64,000 bases of DNA from Thermoplasmata archaeon (GCA_027314915.1 DAHUZZ010000002.1:62001-126000), one strand, 5' to 3'. Counted from the stretch's first letter, positions 8,777-17,528 are shown. Notes: generated from the letters alone by a model not told the origin. Numbers and translations are program-made.

Positions 8777-9502
8777 CTACCGGCCGAAGTCGACGGCCTT
8801 GGAATCGACGATGATCCCGCCCTGGCCGATGACGTAGGGCTGCACCGAGCGCGCATGGGCGGTCCGCCGCATCTTCATCACCCGGAGCGAGAGCCCGATC
8901 CGGTGCCCGTCCGTGCCCTGGTTGTATCCCAGCAGCACGACGCCGTCGGCGACGTACTCGCTGAGCCCGTCCCGGCTCACCTCGGGATGCCGGGGATCCG
9001 CCTCCGCCGTGATCACGGTGGTCGCCCCCGCGCCCCGGCACGCCGCCGCGAGCGCGAAGAGGGTCGTCCGCCGGGACGGCTCGTCGTCGCTGAGCATGTT
9101 GAGGAGGGAGACCGAGTCGACCGCGATGCGCTGGACGCCGCGCTCCTTGAGCTCCCGGGGCAGCTCGCTCTGGATCCGCTGGAGATGGCCCCGGGTCTCC
9201 TTCGGGTCGAGCCGGAGGATCGCGAGCCGCCCGTCCTTCAGGCTCTCGTCGACGGGCCACCCGAACTGGCGCCCGCTGTCGGCGAGGGCGTCGGACTCCT
9301 CCTCGAGGGAGAGGAAGAGCGCCTTCTCCCCCTGCTTCACGCCGGCCATGACGAACTGGAGCGCAAGGCAGGTCTTCCCCGTCCCCGGCAGCCCCGTCAC
9401 GAGGACCACGTGGCCGCGGGGGAAGCCGCCCCCGAGCATCTCGTCGAGGCCGGTGATGCCGGTCCGGGCGCGCGCGGGCGGGAGGATCTCAGATGCGCTC
9501 AT
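8777..9502 (-). CDS. KaiC-like RecA-superfamily ATPase, single domain
   Basis: The 241-aa protein opens with RTGITGLDEMLGGGFPRG, the KaiC-type lead, followed by an intact Walker A (GLPGTGKT, near residue 38). The catalytic Glu pair follows in LSLEEE, and a Walker B-like strand lies near IAVDSVSLL. Archaeal single-domain KaiC homologues act in signalling and regulation, not in a clock. Its ATG lies inside the preceding gene's end (14-nt overlap), so the two ATPases are co-translated. The response regulator follows 80 bp downstream. Confidence 0.85.
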   Translation of the reverse strand: MSASEILPPARARTGITGLDEMLGGGFPRGHVVLVTGLPGTGKTCLALQFVMAGVKQGEKALFLSLEEESDALADSGRQFGWPVDESLKDGRLAILRLDPKETRGHLQRIQSELPRELKERGVQRIAVDSVSLLNMLSDDEPSRRTTLFALAAACRGAGATTVITAEADPRHPEVSRDGLSEYVADGVVLLGYNQGTDGHRIGLSLRVMKMRRTAHARSVQPYVIGQGGIIVDSKAVDFGR

Positions 9503-10415
9503 ACTGGGTGGTGACGAGCCCGCTCACCGGGCTCACACGAATGACGAACCGGCCCTGGTGCTCGGGCTTCACGTGGGCCAGGACGGGCATGAACTTCGGG
9601 ATGGCCATGACACGCTGGCGGCTCGAGCGGAGCGGGCTCGAGTTCCAGCTGAAGGCGAGCACGCCGTCCACCGAGTCGATGAGCGCCTGCTCGGTGTCCG
9701 CCGAGGCCACGCCCTTCGAGAGCAGCAGGTAGACGAGCCCGTCCCACTCCTTGGCCCGGCGCCGCAGGCCCTTGACCAGGCTCAGGAGGTCCTCGGTGGC
9801 CACGCCCTTCCGCACGAGCAGGTCGGTGAGGGAGTCGACGATGAGCACGTTGCCCGGCCCGCCCTCCTCGAGCGCCCGGGCGAGCGCCGAGAGCGGGCCG
9901 CCGGCGGACTCGAACCGGGCGGGCGAGGGGCCGGAGGAGAGCAGCGGCCCGGGCGTCGAGGCCCACTGCGCGGGGACCACCGAATCGGCGAAGTAGGCGG
10001 CCGAGAGATCCAGGAACTTCAGGTTCCGATCGAGCACCTCGAGGTAGCCGGCGTGGAAGGCGCCCTCGACCTCCCGGAGGACCTGCGCGCGGGATCGGGT
10101 GAGGCTGACGTAGGCGAGCCCGCCCGGGAAGACGAAGTGGCCCCGGACCGAGCCCAGGAAGAACCGCTGGAGCGACGGGTCCTCATGGAAGAACATCTGG
10201 TGGGTGGCGGAGGTCAGGGCGAACTCCTGGTGCCCGGCGCCGGCCTCGCCGAGGAGGAGGATCACCGAGCCCACGGGCACCCCTCCGGAGAGGCCGTCGA
10301 AATCGGCGACGCCCGTGGCCACGCGACGGTCCGTGGGCAGCGGCATGTAGGTCGTCCGGTCCGTATCGCCCGCGTGCCACGGGGAGATGGAGGAGAGCGA
10401 GTCCGTGGACGCCAT
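9489..10415 (-). CDS. KaiC-like protein with degenerate Walker A
   Basis: The protein of about 308 aa contains RVATGVADFDGLSGGVPVGS, as in KaiC homologues. At the P-loop position it reads GEAGAGHQEF, so the invariant Lys and Ser/Thr are replaced by His and Gln. ATP hydrolysis is therefore doubtful, and it is probably a regulatory or scaffold partner of the intact KaiC-like ATPase that follows. A Walker B-like VLIVDSLTDLL is kept. The ATG at 10415 is chosen; the upstream extension to 10481 lacks coding character. An A+T-rich box near 10447-10457 could be its promoter. Confidence 0.75.
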   Translation of the reverse strand: MASTDSLSSISPWHAGDTDRTTYMPLPTDRRVATGVADFDGLSGGVPVGSVILLLGEAGAGHQEFALTSATHQMFFHEDPSLQRFFLGSVRGHFVFPGGLAYVSLTRSRAQVLREVEGAFHAGYLEVLDRNLKFLDLSAAYFADSVVPAQWASTPGPLLSSGPSPARFESAGGPLSALARALEEGGPGNVLIVDSLTDLLVRKGVATEDLLSLVKGLRRRAKEWDGLVYLLLSKGVASADTEQALIDSVDGVLAFSWNSSPLRSSRQRVMAIPKFMPVLAHVKPEHQGRFVIRVSPVSGLVTTQYERI

Positions 10416-10613
10416 ACCCAGTGTACCGGGCGGTTCATCCCGCGCCCACCCTATTTCTATGCTTGGCTCGACCGGTTTCACGCGGGTTCGGCGGCGCTCC
10501 CCCCGGTGGACGCCGCCCGACGCGCACCGGGCCCGGGCCCCGGAGCGGGTCGTCCCGGCCCTATACCCCCGGCCCCGTGCGCACCGGGCGGGGACCGCCC
10601 GTCCGCGGGTGGG

Positions 10614-11954
10614 TCACTCCGCGGGGCGCGCGCCGTCCTTCAGGAACTCGCGGAGGAGGACCGTCGCGTAGGCGCCCTTCGGCAGGGCGAACCCGAGCGA
10701 GTACTCCGAGGCGCCCTCCGGCCGGGCGCCGGGCAGCGGCCCCGCGGGCACGCGGACGGCGATCGGCGGGAGGGCGACGGTCAGCGGCCGCCAGGTCCCG
10801 TCGCTCGCGAGGTCGGGGGTCCGGGGGAGGGCGAACATGGACCGTCGGACCCCGTCGGCCTCGAGCAGGTGCTCGACCAGGCGCCCGGGCTCCCCGGAGA
10901 GGACCGGCGTCTCGGTCCCGACGAGCGGCCCGGCGAGGACCGCCCGCCCGCGGCGGACCAGCTCCTCCGTCTCGGCCTGGTTGTCCCGGGAGACCGGGAT
11001 GGGATCCGTCCCCGGCACCGTTCCATCCCGCGCGACGCGGAGCAGCCGGTCCCCGTCGGTCGGTTCGGTGAGCGAGAGCCCCGTCCGCGCGCGCTCGGCG
11101 AGGTAGCGGTTGAACAGGAGCGCCTGGTAGGCGTGGATGAAGAGCCGCCGCAGCTCGCGGGGCAGCGCGCCGAGGGCGCGGGCCGGATCCTGGCCGCGCG
11201 CCAGGTGATCGAGGATCGATCGCTCGAACCGGTACGCCGCGGGGAACTCCCGGAGCGCGCGGAGGGGATCGCCGTGGGCGGCGAACGACCGACGGGCCTC
11301 CGCCGCCTCGCCGGCCTCCGCGCCCACCGAGAGCGTGAGGTAGATCCGCACCGCCGCCTCCGGGTCGCCGCGGACGAGCTCGCGGCCGACCAGGTGGGTG
11401 ACGGGCCGGACCTCCCCGAACCGCTGGGGACCGAACGCGTCGGGGATCCGCCCGACCGCGCGGAGCTCGGAGGAGATCGCCGCGACCCGGTCCGCGAGCT
11501 CCCGGGGCGCGAGCCCGACGCCCCGGACCCGGATCCCGAAGGCGTTCCCGTAGTGGTGGCCCAGCACCACCCCGCGGCGCGCCCGGTAGACCTCGCGCAC
11601 CTCGACGCCGGGCAGTTCGACGGCGCCCGGCTCGGGCGGCGGACCGGCGTAGGTGAGCAGCTGCTCGGTGACGGCGCGCCGGTCCTTCGTGCCGGCCCAC
11701 GCGAGCGCCCCCGGGCGCAGCCGGAGCCGGTCGGAGAGCCGCCGCACGAGCTCGTGCTGCTCCCAGTTCCGGGCCGAGACCCGGAGCACCGTGTACGCCC
11801 CCTCCGGATCCGGCATCGGGTAGAGCGAGATCTCGTCCACCCGGAAGTCCTCGGGGTCCTCCTTGATCCGGCCGCCCGTACCGGGGGCCCCGGTGACGTA
11901 GCGGGCGAGGCCGATCGCCAGCTCCGCCTCCGGAGGGACCCAGCGGACCGGCAC
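10614..11954 (-). CDS. truD: tRNA pseudouridine(13) synthase TruD
   Basis: The 446-aa protein matches archaeal TruD in size and motifs. IKEDPEDFRVDEI lies near residue 30, AWAGTKDRRAVTEQ holds the catalytic Asp, and GNAFGIRVRG and FGPQRFGE belong to the TruD fold. It isomerises U13 in certain tRNAs. The GTG start at 11954 lies about 29 bp from a palindromic TATA element shared with the divergent gene at 12008. Confidence 0.93.
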   Translation of the reverse strand: MPVRWVPPEAELAIGLARYVTGAPGTGGRIKEDPEDFRVDEISLYPMPDPEGAYTVLRVSARNWEQHELVRRLSDRLRLRPGALAWAGTKDRRAVTEQLLTYAGPPPEPGAVELPGVEVREVYRARRGVVLGHHYGNAFGIRVRGVGLAPRELADRVAAISSELRAVGRIPDAFGPQRFGEVRPVTHLVGRELVRGDPEAAVRIYLTLSVGAEAGEAAEARRSFAAHGDPLRALREFPAAYRFERSILDHLARGQDPARALGALPRELRRLFIHAYQALLFNRYLAERARTGLSLTEPTDGDRLLRVARDGTVPGTDPIPVSRDNQAETEELVRRGRAVLAGPLVGTETPVLSGEPGRLVEHLLEADGVRRSMFALPRTPDLASDGTWRPLTVALPPIAVRVPAGPLPGARPEGASEYSLGFALPKGAYATVLLREFLKDGARPAE

Positions 11955-11974
11955 GCCCCGCCGAACCTCCTCCA

Positions 11975-11990
11975 GATATAGCGGTATATC
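11975..11990. promoter_or_regulatory. Palindromic shared TATA element (divergent promoter)
   Basis: GATATA-GCGG-TATATC is a perfect 6-bp inverted repeat around GCGG. Its centre lies about 28 bp from the TruD GTG (11954, minus) and about 26 bp from the ATG at 12008 (plus). One symmetric TATA element therefore appears to serve two divergent leaderless genes only 53 bp apart. Confidence 0.65.
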
Positions 11991-12007
11991 CGGTGGTTCC
12001 TCGACGA

Positions 12008-12478
12008 ATGATCCAGGCCACCGCCCGTATCCTCCAGAACACCATCGAGATCGAGGTCGGGGACGAGCGGTGGACGGCGAGCCCGGTGGTCCACGCCACC
12101 GGCAACGTCACGCGGAAGCTGGCCGCGCTCTTCGCCACGGTCTACGAGGTCCACCACCCGCGCGAGGCCGAGGAGATCCACTCGACGGTCTCCTACCATC
12201 CGAAGAAGGACGAGATCATCATCCAGATCGGCGAGCAGAAGTGGCGGACCCAGTCCTCGCTGTTCGGACCGACGACGTTCCACTACTCGGGCATCTCCTA
12301 CAGCATCGTCGAGAAGCTCACCGGCAAGTTCGCCATCCTGCGGGACGCCCAGCCCATGGGCCACGGGGAGCTCGGCTTCCGCAGCTGCACCCTGAAAGAG
12401 TACCCGGCGGACCTCGAGGTGTTCCTCGCGAACCTCTGCCTCGGCTACCTGATCCGGAACCTCTTCTGGGCGCAGTAG
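12008..12478 (+). CDS. Conserved-looking hypothetical protein (156 aa)
   Basis: This is a soluble protein with alternating beta-strand-like segments (TIEIEVGDERW, DEIIIQIGEQKW, HYSGISYSIVEKL) and a helical C-terminus. The repeated layout of strands, and a ligand-less hydrophobic final helix, recalls LURP-one/Tubby-like beta barrels, but I cannot confirm this. The ATG at 12008 is preferred over a GTG at 11993 because of the TATA element about 26 bp upstream. It shares its promoter region with truD. Confidence 0.6.
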   Translation: MIQATARILQNTIEIEVGDERWTASPVVHATGNVTRKLAALFATVYEVHHPREAEEIHSTVSYHPKKDEIIIQIGEQKWRTQSSLFGPTTFHYSGISYSIVEKLTGKFAILRDAQPMGHGELGFRSCTLKEYPADLEVFLANLCLGYLIRNLFWAQ

Positions 12479-12488
12479 CCCGCGCGGA

Positions 12489-13322
12489 TCACCCCGGAGG
12501 GATCCGGACCGCGCCGAGGTCGTGGTCGAGCTCCTCGTCGCCCGCCAGCGGCGCCCGCGCGAGGAACTCCGGCCACGCGAGGTTGTTGTGGATGTCGTGG
12601 GAGAGGAGCCAGCCGCCCGGGAGGAGCTTCGGCCGGGCGAGGGTGTACTCCGCGTACATCCGGTCGTACAGGTGGAGGCTGTCGTGGATGAACAGCCCGA
12701 GCGGCCGGGCCTCCTCCTCGAGCACCCGGGCCAGGAGCTCCTCCGAGGGCCCCACCCGCAGCTCCCACCGGGCCCGGAGCCGGTCCGGGACGAGCCATCC
12801 GATCGAGCGGCCCTTGAGACGTTCCGAGCGCGCGTCGTCGATCGCGCCCATGGCGAGCTTCTCGATCCCGATCGACCAGAGCCGACCGGTCCCGTTCTTC
12901 TCGAGCGCCTCGAGGATCAGCCGGGCGCTGTAGCCGCTCGAGACGCCCGTCTCGACGACGATCCCGGGCCGGCCGGCCCGGACGAGGACGTAGAGGAGCG
13001 GCGCCTGCATCATCGCGCCCGCGCTCGGGAGGCCCGCGACGGACCTCAGGAGCTCGGCATGGATCGGGGCCAGCTCCCCGAAGTACCCGTCGAGCTGGGC
13101 GCGGGAGGCCCCCGTCAGCCGCTCGAGCGCCGGGCGGGCGACGTGGTACATCGGACCCCAGTCGCGGAACCGGGGGTTCACCTCGAAGAGGACGTCGCGC
13201 TTCCTCAGCTCCCGCACGTAGAGGTAGCGGGACCAGAGGAGCGGATGGCGGGCGATGTGGTAGAGCCTCCTCCGCCACGCCGCGCCGCGCGTCTCGCCCA
13301 CGAACTTCCCCCGACCGAGCAC
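12489..13322 (-). CDS. Class I SAM-dependent methyltransferase (Methyltransf_24-like)
   Basis: The 277-aa protein has a helical N-terminal region, then the SAM-binding motif VVETGVSSGYSARLILEAL near residue 125 and an acidic residue at the end of strand 2 (SIGIEKL). LFIHDSLHLYDRMYAEY with LPGGWLLSHDIH is typical of the family whose members modify small molecules or glycans. The substrate is unknown. It lies 18 bp downstream of the MFS gene on the same strand, so they may be co-transcribed. Confidence 0.75.
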   Translation of the reverse strand: MLGRGKFVGETRGAAWRRRLYHIARHPLLWSRYLYVRELRKRDVLFEVNPRFRDWGPMYHVARPALERLTGASRAQLDGYFGELAPIHAELLRSVAGLPSAGAMMQAPLLYVLVRAGRPGIVVETGVSSGYSARLILEALEKNGTGRLWSIGIEKLAMGAIDDARSERLKGRSIGWLVPDRLRARWELRVGPSEELLARVLEEEARPLGLFIHDSLHLYDRMYAEYTLARPKLLPGGWLLSHDIHNNLAWPEFLARAPLAGDEELDHDLGAVRIPPG

Positions 13323-13340
13323 CGCGAGCGGGAGCGGGAT

Positions 13341-14783
13341 TTAGTGCTGCGCCCTCCGCGAGCTCGTCCCGCCGGCGGCGCCCGGACCCGGGGAGCCGAT
13401 CCACGGTCGGGCCGCGCCGCCCCGCCGGAGCGCCCCCTCGGTCTGCTTGATCTTGTAGGCGCGGCCGACGGTGAACATGTGGAAGGGGATCGGCAGGAGG
13501 AGCGCCGCGCCGACGGCGACGGTGACCGCGGCGAGCAGGTAGGTGGCGTGCACCCCCCAGGCGACGTAGAGGAAGCCGCCGAGCAGGGTCCCGAGGAGGC
13601 CCCCGAAGCCCGCGACCGCGTTGTAGAGGCCGAGCGCCCGGCCGCGGCCGGACCGGCCGACGAGCCGGACCAGGAAGAGCGTGCTCGCCGTGCTGATGAA
13701 GGCCCAGGTGACGCCGAGGAGCGCGTTGAGGAGGGTGAGGTAGCCGACGAGGGCCATGCTGCCGAGCCCGAGGGCGAGGAAGACGGTGCCCGGGATGAAG
13801 AGCAGCATGAGGACGACCCGCCCCCCCAGGCTCTCGAGGAAGACCAGCTTGGGCGAATGGACCTCGACCGCCTTCCCCGAGTGGTAGAAGAGCCCCGTCG
13901 TCGCGGCGCTGCTCCCGAGGTAGGCGATGAAGACCGCGGCGTTGCTGAAGCCGGCCCGCTCGACCAGGAAGATGGGGAACGGCCCGTAGAAGATGAAGAA
14001 GCCCGCGCTCATGACGCCGAGCGCGGCGAGGAAGAGCACCTCCCGGCGGGGGAGCTGCTCGGCCCGGGACCGGGTGAGCTCGATGATGTTGAGCATCCAG
14101 ACGCGGACGTGCCGGAGCCGCTCCTGGAGCCCGCGGTTGCCGTTCACGAGGTCGGAGAGGCTGCGCCGGTCGAGCTGCCGGCTCGGCTCCTCGATCCACG
14201 CCCAGGCGGTGAGGGCGCCCAGGACGGCGAACACCCCGGAGAGGATGAGGAGCCCCGTCATCACGAGCAGCTGCGGGGAGTTCAGCCCCAGGACGAAGAG
14301 CCAGAAGAACCCCAGCCCGAGCCCGACGGTCGTCCCGACGCCCGAGATGAGGCCGAAGAGCCCGATGTCCTCGGGCCACCACCGCTTCTGGCGGGTCTCC
14401 AGGAGCAGCATCGTGCCGATGGGGGCGCTCGCGGCGGAGGCGAGCCCCTCGACGACGTTGAGCCAGAAGAAGGTCGTGATCGTGGTCGCGAAGGCCATCA
14501 GGATGATGGCGGTGCCGCTGACCAGGAACGATCCCACGAGGAAGAACTTCCGGTGGGAGACCCGGTCGGAGAGGTTCCCCCAGAGGATCGTGAACGGCAC
14601 CTGGCTGATCGCGCTCGCGGCGATGATGAGGACGACCACGAAGGCGCTGGCGCGGAAGTGCGCGAGCGCGATGAGCGGGATGAGGGGGGTGGCGATCCCG
14701 TCGGAGATCGCGAGCGGGAGGTAGGAGAGGAACCAGAGGTCGCTCGAGGAGGGGCGGATCGACGCGTGGACCTTCGTATCCAT
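13341..14783 (-). CDS. Major facilitator superfamily transporter
   Basis: The 480-aa protein has about twelve hydrophobic segments in two halves with a central charged loop (near residues 210-250, containing SRQLDRRSLSDL). The MFS signature WGNLSDRVSHRKFF follows the second helix, and the equivalent RLVGRSGRGRALG lies in the second half. It probably exports drugs or imports solutes by proton coupling; the substrate is not evident. The ATG at 14783 gives a short cytoplasmic lead. The much longer open frame upstream overlaps the metalloprotease gene in another frame and is not used. Confidence 0.85.
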   Translation of the reverse strand: MDTKVHASIRPSSSDLWFLSYLPLAISDGIATPLIPLIALAHFRASAFVVVLIIAASAISQVPFTILWGNLSDRVSHRKFFLVGSFLVSGTAIILMAFATTITTFFWLNVVEGLASAASAPIGTMLLLETRQKRWWPEDIGLFGLISGVGTTVGLGLGFFWLFVLGLNSPQLLVMTGLLILSGVFAVLGALTAWAWIEEPSRQLDRRSLSDLVNGNRGLQERLRHVRVWMLNIIELTRSRAEQLPRREVLFLAALGVMSAGFFIFYGPFPIFLVERAGFSNAAVFIAYLGSSAATTGLFYHSGKAVEVHSPKLVFLESLGGRVVLMLLFIPGTVFLALGLGSMALVGYLTLLNALLGVTWAFISTASTLFLVRLVGRSGRGRALGLYNAVAGFGGLLGTLLGGFLYVAWGVHATYLLAAVTVAVGAALLLPIPFHMFTVGRAYKIKQTEGALRRGGAARPWIGSPGPGAAGGTSSRRAQH

Positions 14784-14877
14784 GGCCCCTTCCGCGGTCC
14801 TGCCCGAGTTCCGGGCGGGCGCCGAATAAAGGCTCGGGCGCTCTGGAAAGGGGGGTCGGCCGCGGAGGGGCACCCCG

Positions 14878-15477
14878 CTACGCCGGCGGGACGCCCATCG
14901 CGCCGAGGAGCTCCGCGAACTCCTCGTCGGTGATCCACTCGACGCGGAGGTACTCCCGCAGGAAGGCATCGTCGACGCGGAGCCGTCGCGCCTCGGCGAC
15001 GACGAACCGGTAGGCCTCGAGCTCGGTCGGGCGCCGCACGTAGCTCTCCGGTCGGTCGAAGAGCTCCTCGCCGCGCTCCCGTTGCTGGATGTGGCAGAGC
15101 TCGTGGAAGATGTCCATGAAGAGCACCAGCTCCTCGCTGGTACGGAGGTGCGACTCCCCGACCACGATGCAGTTGGCCTGCGGGGAGACGACGGGGTCGA
15201 ACCGGCGTCGCCGGATGGACTTGAGCTTGGTCCGGGGGGCGACGTACATCCACAGGTCCTCGTCGACGAGCTCGACCTCGGTCGTGCCGTAGAGCTTCGC
15301 GCGATCGGCGGCCGACGAGGCCTGGCGCCGGGCGGTCGCGAGGGCACCGAGGCCGGGGAAGACCCGGAGCAGCGGGTGCCGCCCGAGGGGCGTCGTGCGC
15401 TCGACCCGGAACCCCGTGGGGGCGGGGGTGGGGAGGCGCTCGGGGCCGGTCGCGCGCGGCTCCTGAGGCTTCGGCAT
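14878..15477 (-). CDS. Putative zinc metalloprotease (HExxH)
   Basis: The 199-aa protein contains FMDIFHELCHIQQRE near residue 125, an HExxH zinc motif inside a helix. About 20 residues later comes PTELEAYRFV, whose Glu could be the third ligand, as in gluzincin-type peptidases. There is no signal peptide, so it is probably cytosolic. The start is backed by TTAAAC centred about 27 bp upstream in a divergent promoter shared with the S58 peptidase gene. Confidence 0.6.
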   Translation of the reverse strand: MPKPQEPRATGPERLPTPAPTGFRVERTTPLGRHPLLRVFPGLGALATARRQASSAADRAKLYGTTEVELVDEDLWMYVAPRTKLKSIRRRRFDPVVSPQANCIVVGESHLRTSEELVLFMDIFHELCHIQQRERGEELFDRPESYVRRPTELEAYRFVVAEARRLRVDDAFLREYLRVEWITDEEFAELLGAMGVPPA

Positions 15478-15502
15478 GGCGCGACCGACGTCGCCCCTAA
15501 GT

Positions 15503-15536
15503 TAAACCCTCGGGCCCCGCCGCCCCGAGGGGTTTA
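15503..15536. promoter_or_regulatory. Inverted-repeat divergent promoter
   Basis: TTAAACCCTCGGG on the left mirrors CCCCGAGGGGTTTAG on the right (one extra G). Each arm holds a TATA-like TTTAA/TTTAG preceded by a purine-rich BRE-like CGAGGG. The left arm serves the minus gene (start 15477) and the right arm the plus gene (start 15560), each at about 27 bp. Confidence 0.6.
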
Positions 15537-15559
15537 GACGGGGAACGGCTACCCGCGCC

Positions 15560-16537
15560 ATGGCCCGCGCGCGGGAACCCGCCACCCTCACCCGCGTGCC
15601 CGGCGTCCGGGTCGGCTGCGCGGAGGACCCGGAGGGCTCCACCGGCGTGACGGCGGTCCTGTTCGACCGGCTCTCCCCGACGGTCGTCGATGTCCGCGGG
15701 CCGGCCTCGGGCACGTTCGACACCTCCTCCCTCGCCCTCGAGGCGACGTTCGGCCGCCGGGACGCGCTCTTCCTCTCCGGCGGCAGCGTCTACGGCCTCG
15801 ACGCCGCCCGCGGGCTCCGCTCCTACCTGCTCAGCACCGGGCGCGGGGAGCCGGCCTTCGGGAGCGGGCTTCCGATCCCGAGGATCTCCGGGGCGGTCCT
15901 GTACGACCTCCCCTCCCGCCGCCACGCGATCCCGGATTACCTCCCGCTCGGGTACGCCGCCGCGGAATCCGCCTCGTCCGCGCCCGTTCCCCCCGGGCGA
16001 AGGGGGGCCGGTCGCGGCGCCCGAGTCGGGAAGTACGCCGGGCGGGCCGCCTCGGTCCCAGGGGGCCAGGGGAGCACCGCGACCGCGCTCGGCGGCGGGC
16101 ACTGGCTGGGCCTCGTGCTCGTCCTGAACTCGGTCGGGGCGGTACGCGACTCGGCGACCGGCCGATGGCTGCTCGGGCCCGCGGACCGTCGCGGTCACTT
16201 CCTTCCCCCGACCCCGGGCCCGGGTCGCCGCGGGACCGCCCGCGCGGCCGGGACCACTCTGGCCATCGTGGTGACGGATCTCCCGGTGGACCGCCGGACC
16301 CTCTGGGTGCTGGCGGAGCACGCGCACGACGGGATCGCCCGGAACATCGTCCCGGCGCACACCGCCACGGAGGGCGACACCGTGTTCGCGACCTCGGTCG
16401 CCTCCCCCGCCGCCCGCCCGCCCCAGGAGCGCCGGCCGGGCGAGATCGCCGATCGGTTGAGCCTCGTCGTCGAAGAGCTCGTGCTTCGGGCAGTGCGCGG
16501 CGTGGGAGCGGCGGGCTCCTCGAACGGGGAGTCCTAG
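15560..16537 (+). CDS. Peptidase family S58 (DmpA/P1-like) aminopeptidase
   Basis: The 325-aa protein resembles the self-processing N-terminal-nucleophile hydrolases of family S58. It begins VPGVRVGCAEDPEGSTGVTAVLF and has the glycine-rich LFLSGGSVYGLDAARG. GVG-like ARVGKYAGRAASVPGGQGST follows, and then LVLNSVGAVRDS, where cleavage and the catalytic Ser would lie. Members release D- or beta-amino acids or cleave cyclic amides. The start is supported by TTTAG about 27 bp upstream. Confidence 0.8.
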   Translation: MARAREPATLTRVPGVRVGCAEDPEGSTGVTAVLFDRLSPTVVDVRGPASGTFDTSSLALEATFGRRDALFLSGGSVYGLDAARGLRSYLLSTGRGEPAFGSGLPIPRISGAVLYDLPSRRHAIPDYLPLGYAAAESASSAPVPPGRRGAGRGARVGKYAGRAASVPGGQGSTATALGGGHWLGLVLVLNSVGAVRDSATGRWLLGPADRRGHFLPPTPGPGRRGTARAAGTTLAIVVTDLPVDRRTLWVLAEHAHDGIARNIVPAHTATEGDTVFATSVASPAARPPQERRPGEIADRLSLVVEELVLRAVRGVGAAGSSNGES

Positions 16538-16681
16538 CGCATCGGCCGGCCCTTCCCCACCGCGAGCTGGGCGGGGCTCCGGTCCGTGACCTTCTCCGGC
16601 ACGAAGCCCGGGGAGGGGAGCTCCGTGGAGAGGTCCCCACCGGGGGGTGGTGCGGAACGCGAAGGTGCTCGACGTGGGCAC
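16534..16681 (-). pseudogene. Possible frameshifted small gene (about 48 aa)
   Basis: From a GTG at 16681 the minus strand reads PTSSTFAFRTTP. In the next frame it then gives GGDLSTELPSPGFVPEKV and TDRSPAQLAVGKGRPMR to a TAG at 16534-16536. The break falls in a run of six G/C (plus strand CGGGGGGTGG near 16640). Removing one base restores a single 48-codon frame with ordinary codon use. This is either a recent frameshift or a sequencing error. No family is recognised, and it overlaps the S58 gene stop by 4 bases on the opposite strand. Confidence 0.35.
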
Positions 16682-16755
16682 CGTCTCCCCCCGTGGGCGC
16701 AGAGCCGCCGGTGCTGGACGGAGAGCGTCCGGGACGTCCATCCTTCGATGGGGGC

Positions 16756-17427
16756 CTAGCTCGGCGGCCCCCGGTTCCCCGGGCGGGTCTCCGGTTCCCC
16801 ACCCCCCGGCCCCTCGAGCCGTGGGGGGGTCGTCCCGGTGGGACGCGCGCGGCGGAGCGTGGTCCCGCGCAGGCCGCGGATCAAGTCGGTCTTCGTGACT
16901 ATGCCCCGGAGCTCGCCCCGCTCGGCCATCAGCACGGCCGGGTACCGGGTGAGCAGTCCGGCCAGGAGGTCGGCGGGGAACTCCGGGTCCACGAGCGGGT
17001 AGGCGCCCTCCTGGACATCGCGGACCCGGGAGCGGCGTCCGGAGGCGGTGGCGAGCGCTCGGAGCAGCGAGGCCTCCGAGACGGATCCGGTGACCCGACC
17101 GCCCTCCACGACGGGGAGCTGCGAGAACCCTCCCCGCTCCATCAGTGCGGCGGCCTCGGCCACCGTCGCGGCGGCCGGCACCGTCACGAGTCGGGGATTG
17201 ACGATGTCCCGGGCGGTGAGGTGCGGCGCCGCCTCCCCCTCCCGGGCGTCGAGGAAGGCGAGGATCTTCTGGACCAGGTCGTAGGAGGGCCGGATCTTCC
17301 CCCGCTCGATCCGGGAGATGGTGGCGTCGCTCCGGCCGACGGCCCCGGCGAGCTGCCCCAGGGAGACCCCCAAGGACAGCCGGCGCTTGCGGATCTCCGA
17401 GATCGATTCCATCGACCGGCGGGCCAT
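16756..17427 (-). CDS. HTH (XRE) - CBS domain transcriptional regulator
   Basis: The 223-aa protein begins with an XRE helix-turn-helix (LSLGVSLGQLAGAVGRSDATISRIERGKIRPS, residues about 17-50), written here from its recognisable QLA...ISRIERG core. Two CBS domains follow (TVAEAAALMERGGFSQLPVVEGG and a second ending GIVTKTDLIRGL). Archaeal proteins of this build bind DNA and sense adenosine nucleotides through the CBS pair. Starts at 17427 and 17412 are both possible. Confidence 0.85.
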   Translation of the reverse strand: MARRSMESISEIRKRRLSLGVSLGQLAGAVGRSDATISRIERGKIRPSYDLVQKILAFLDAREGEAAPHLTARDIVNPRLVTVPAAATVAEAAALMERGGFSQLPVVEGGRVTGSVSEASLLRALATASGRRSRVRDVQEGAYPLVDPEFPADLLAGLLTRYPAVLMAERGELRGIVTKTDLIRGLRGTTLRRARPTGTTPPRLEGPGGGEPETRPGNRGPPS

Positions 17428-17528
17428 ACTCGGCCCCCGCTAAGGTGGTTTCCCCTGCCGACGGGTCGTCGCCCGTGCTTCCCGCAAACTAGATGGGGCG
17501 TTGGGCCCTACCGATGCTCGGGGGGACC

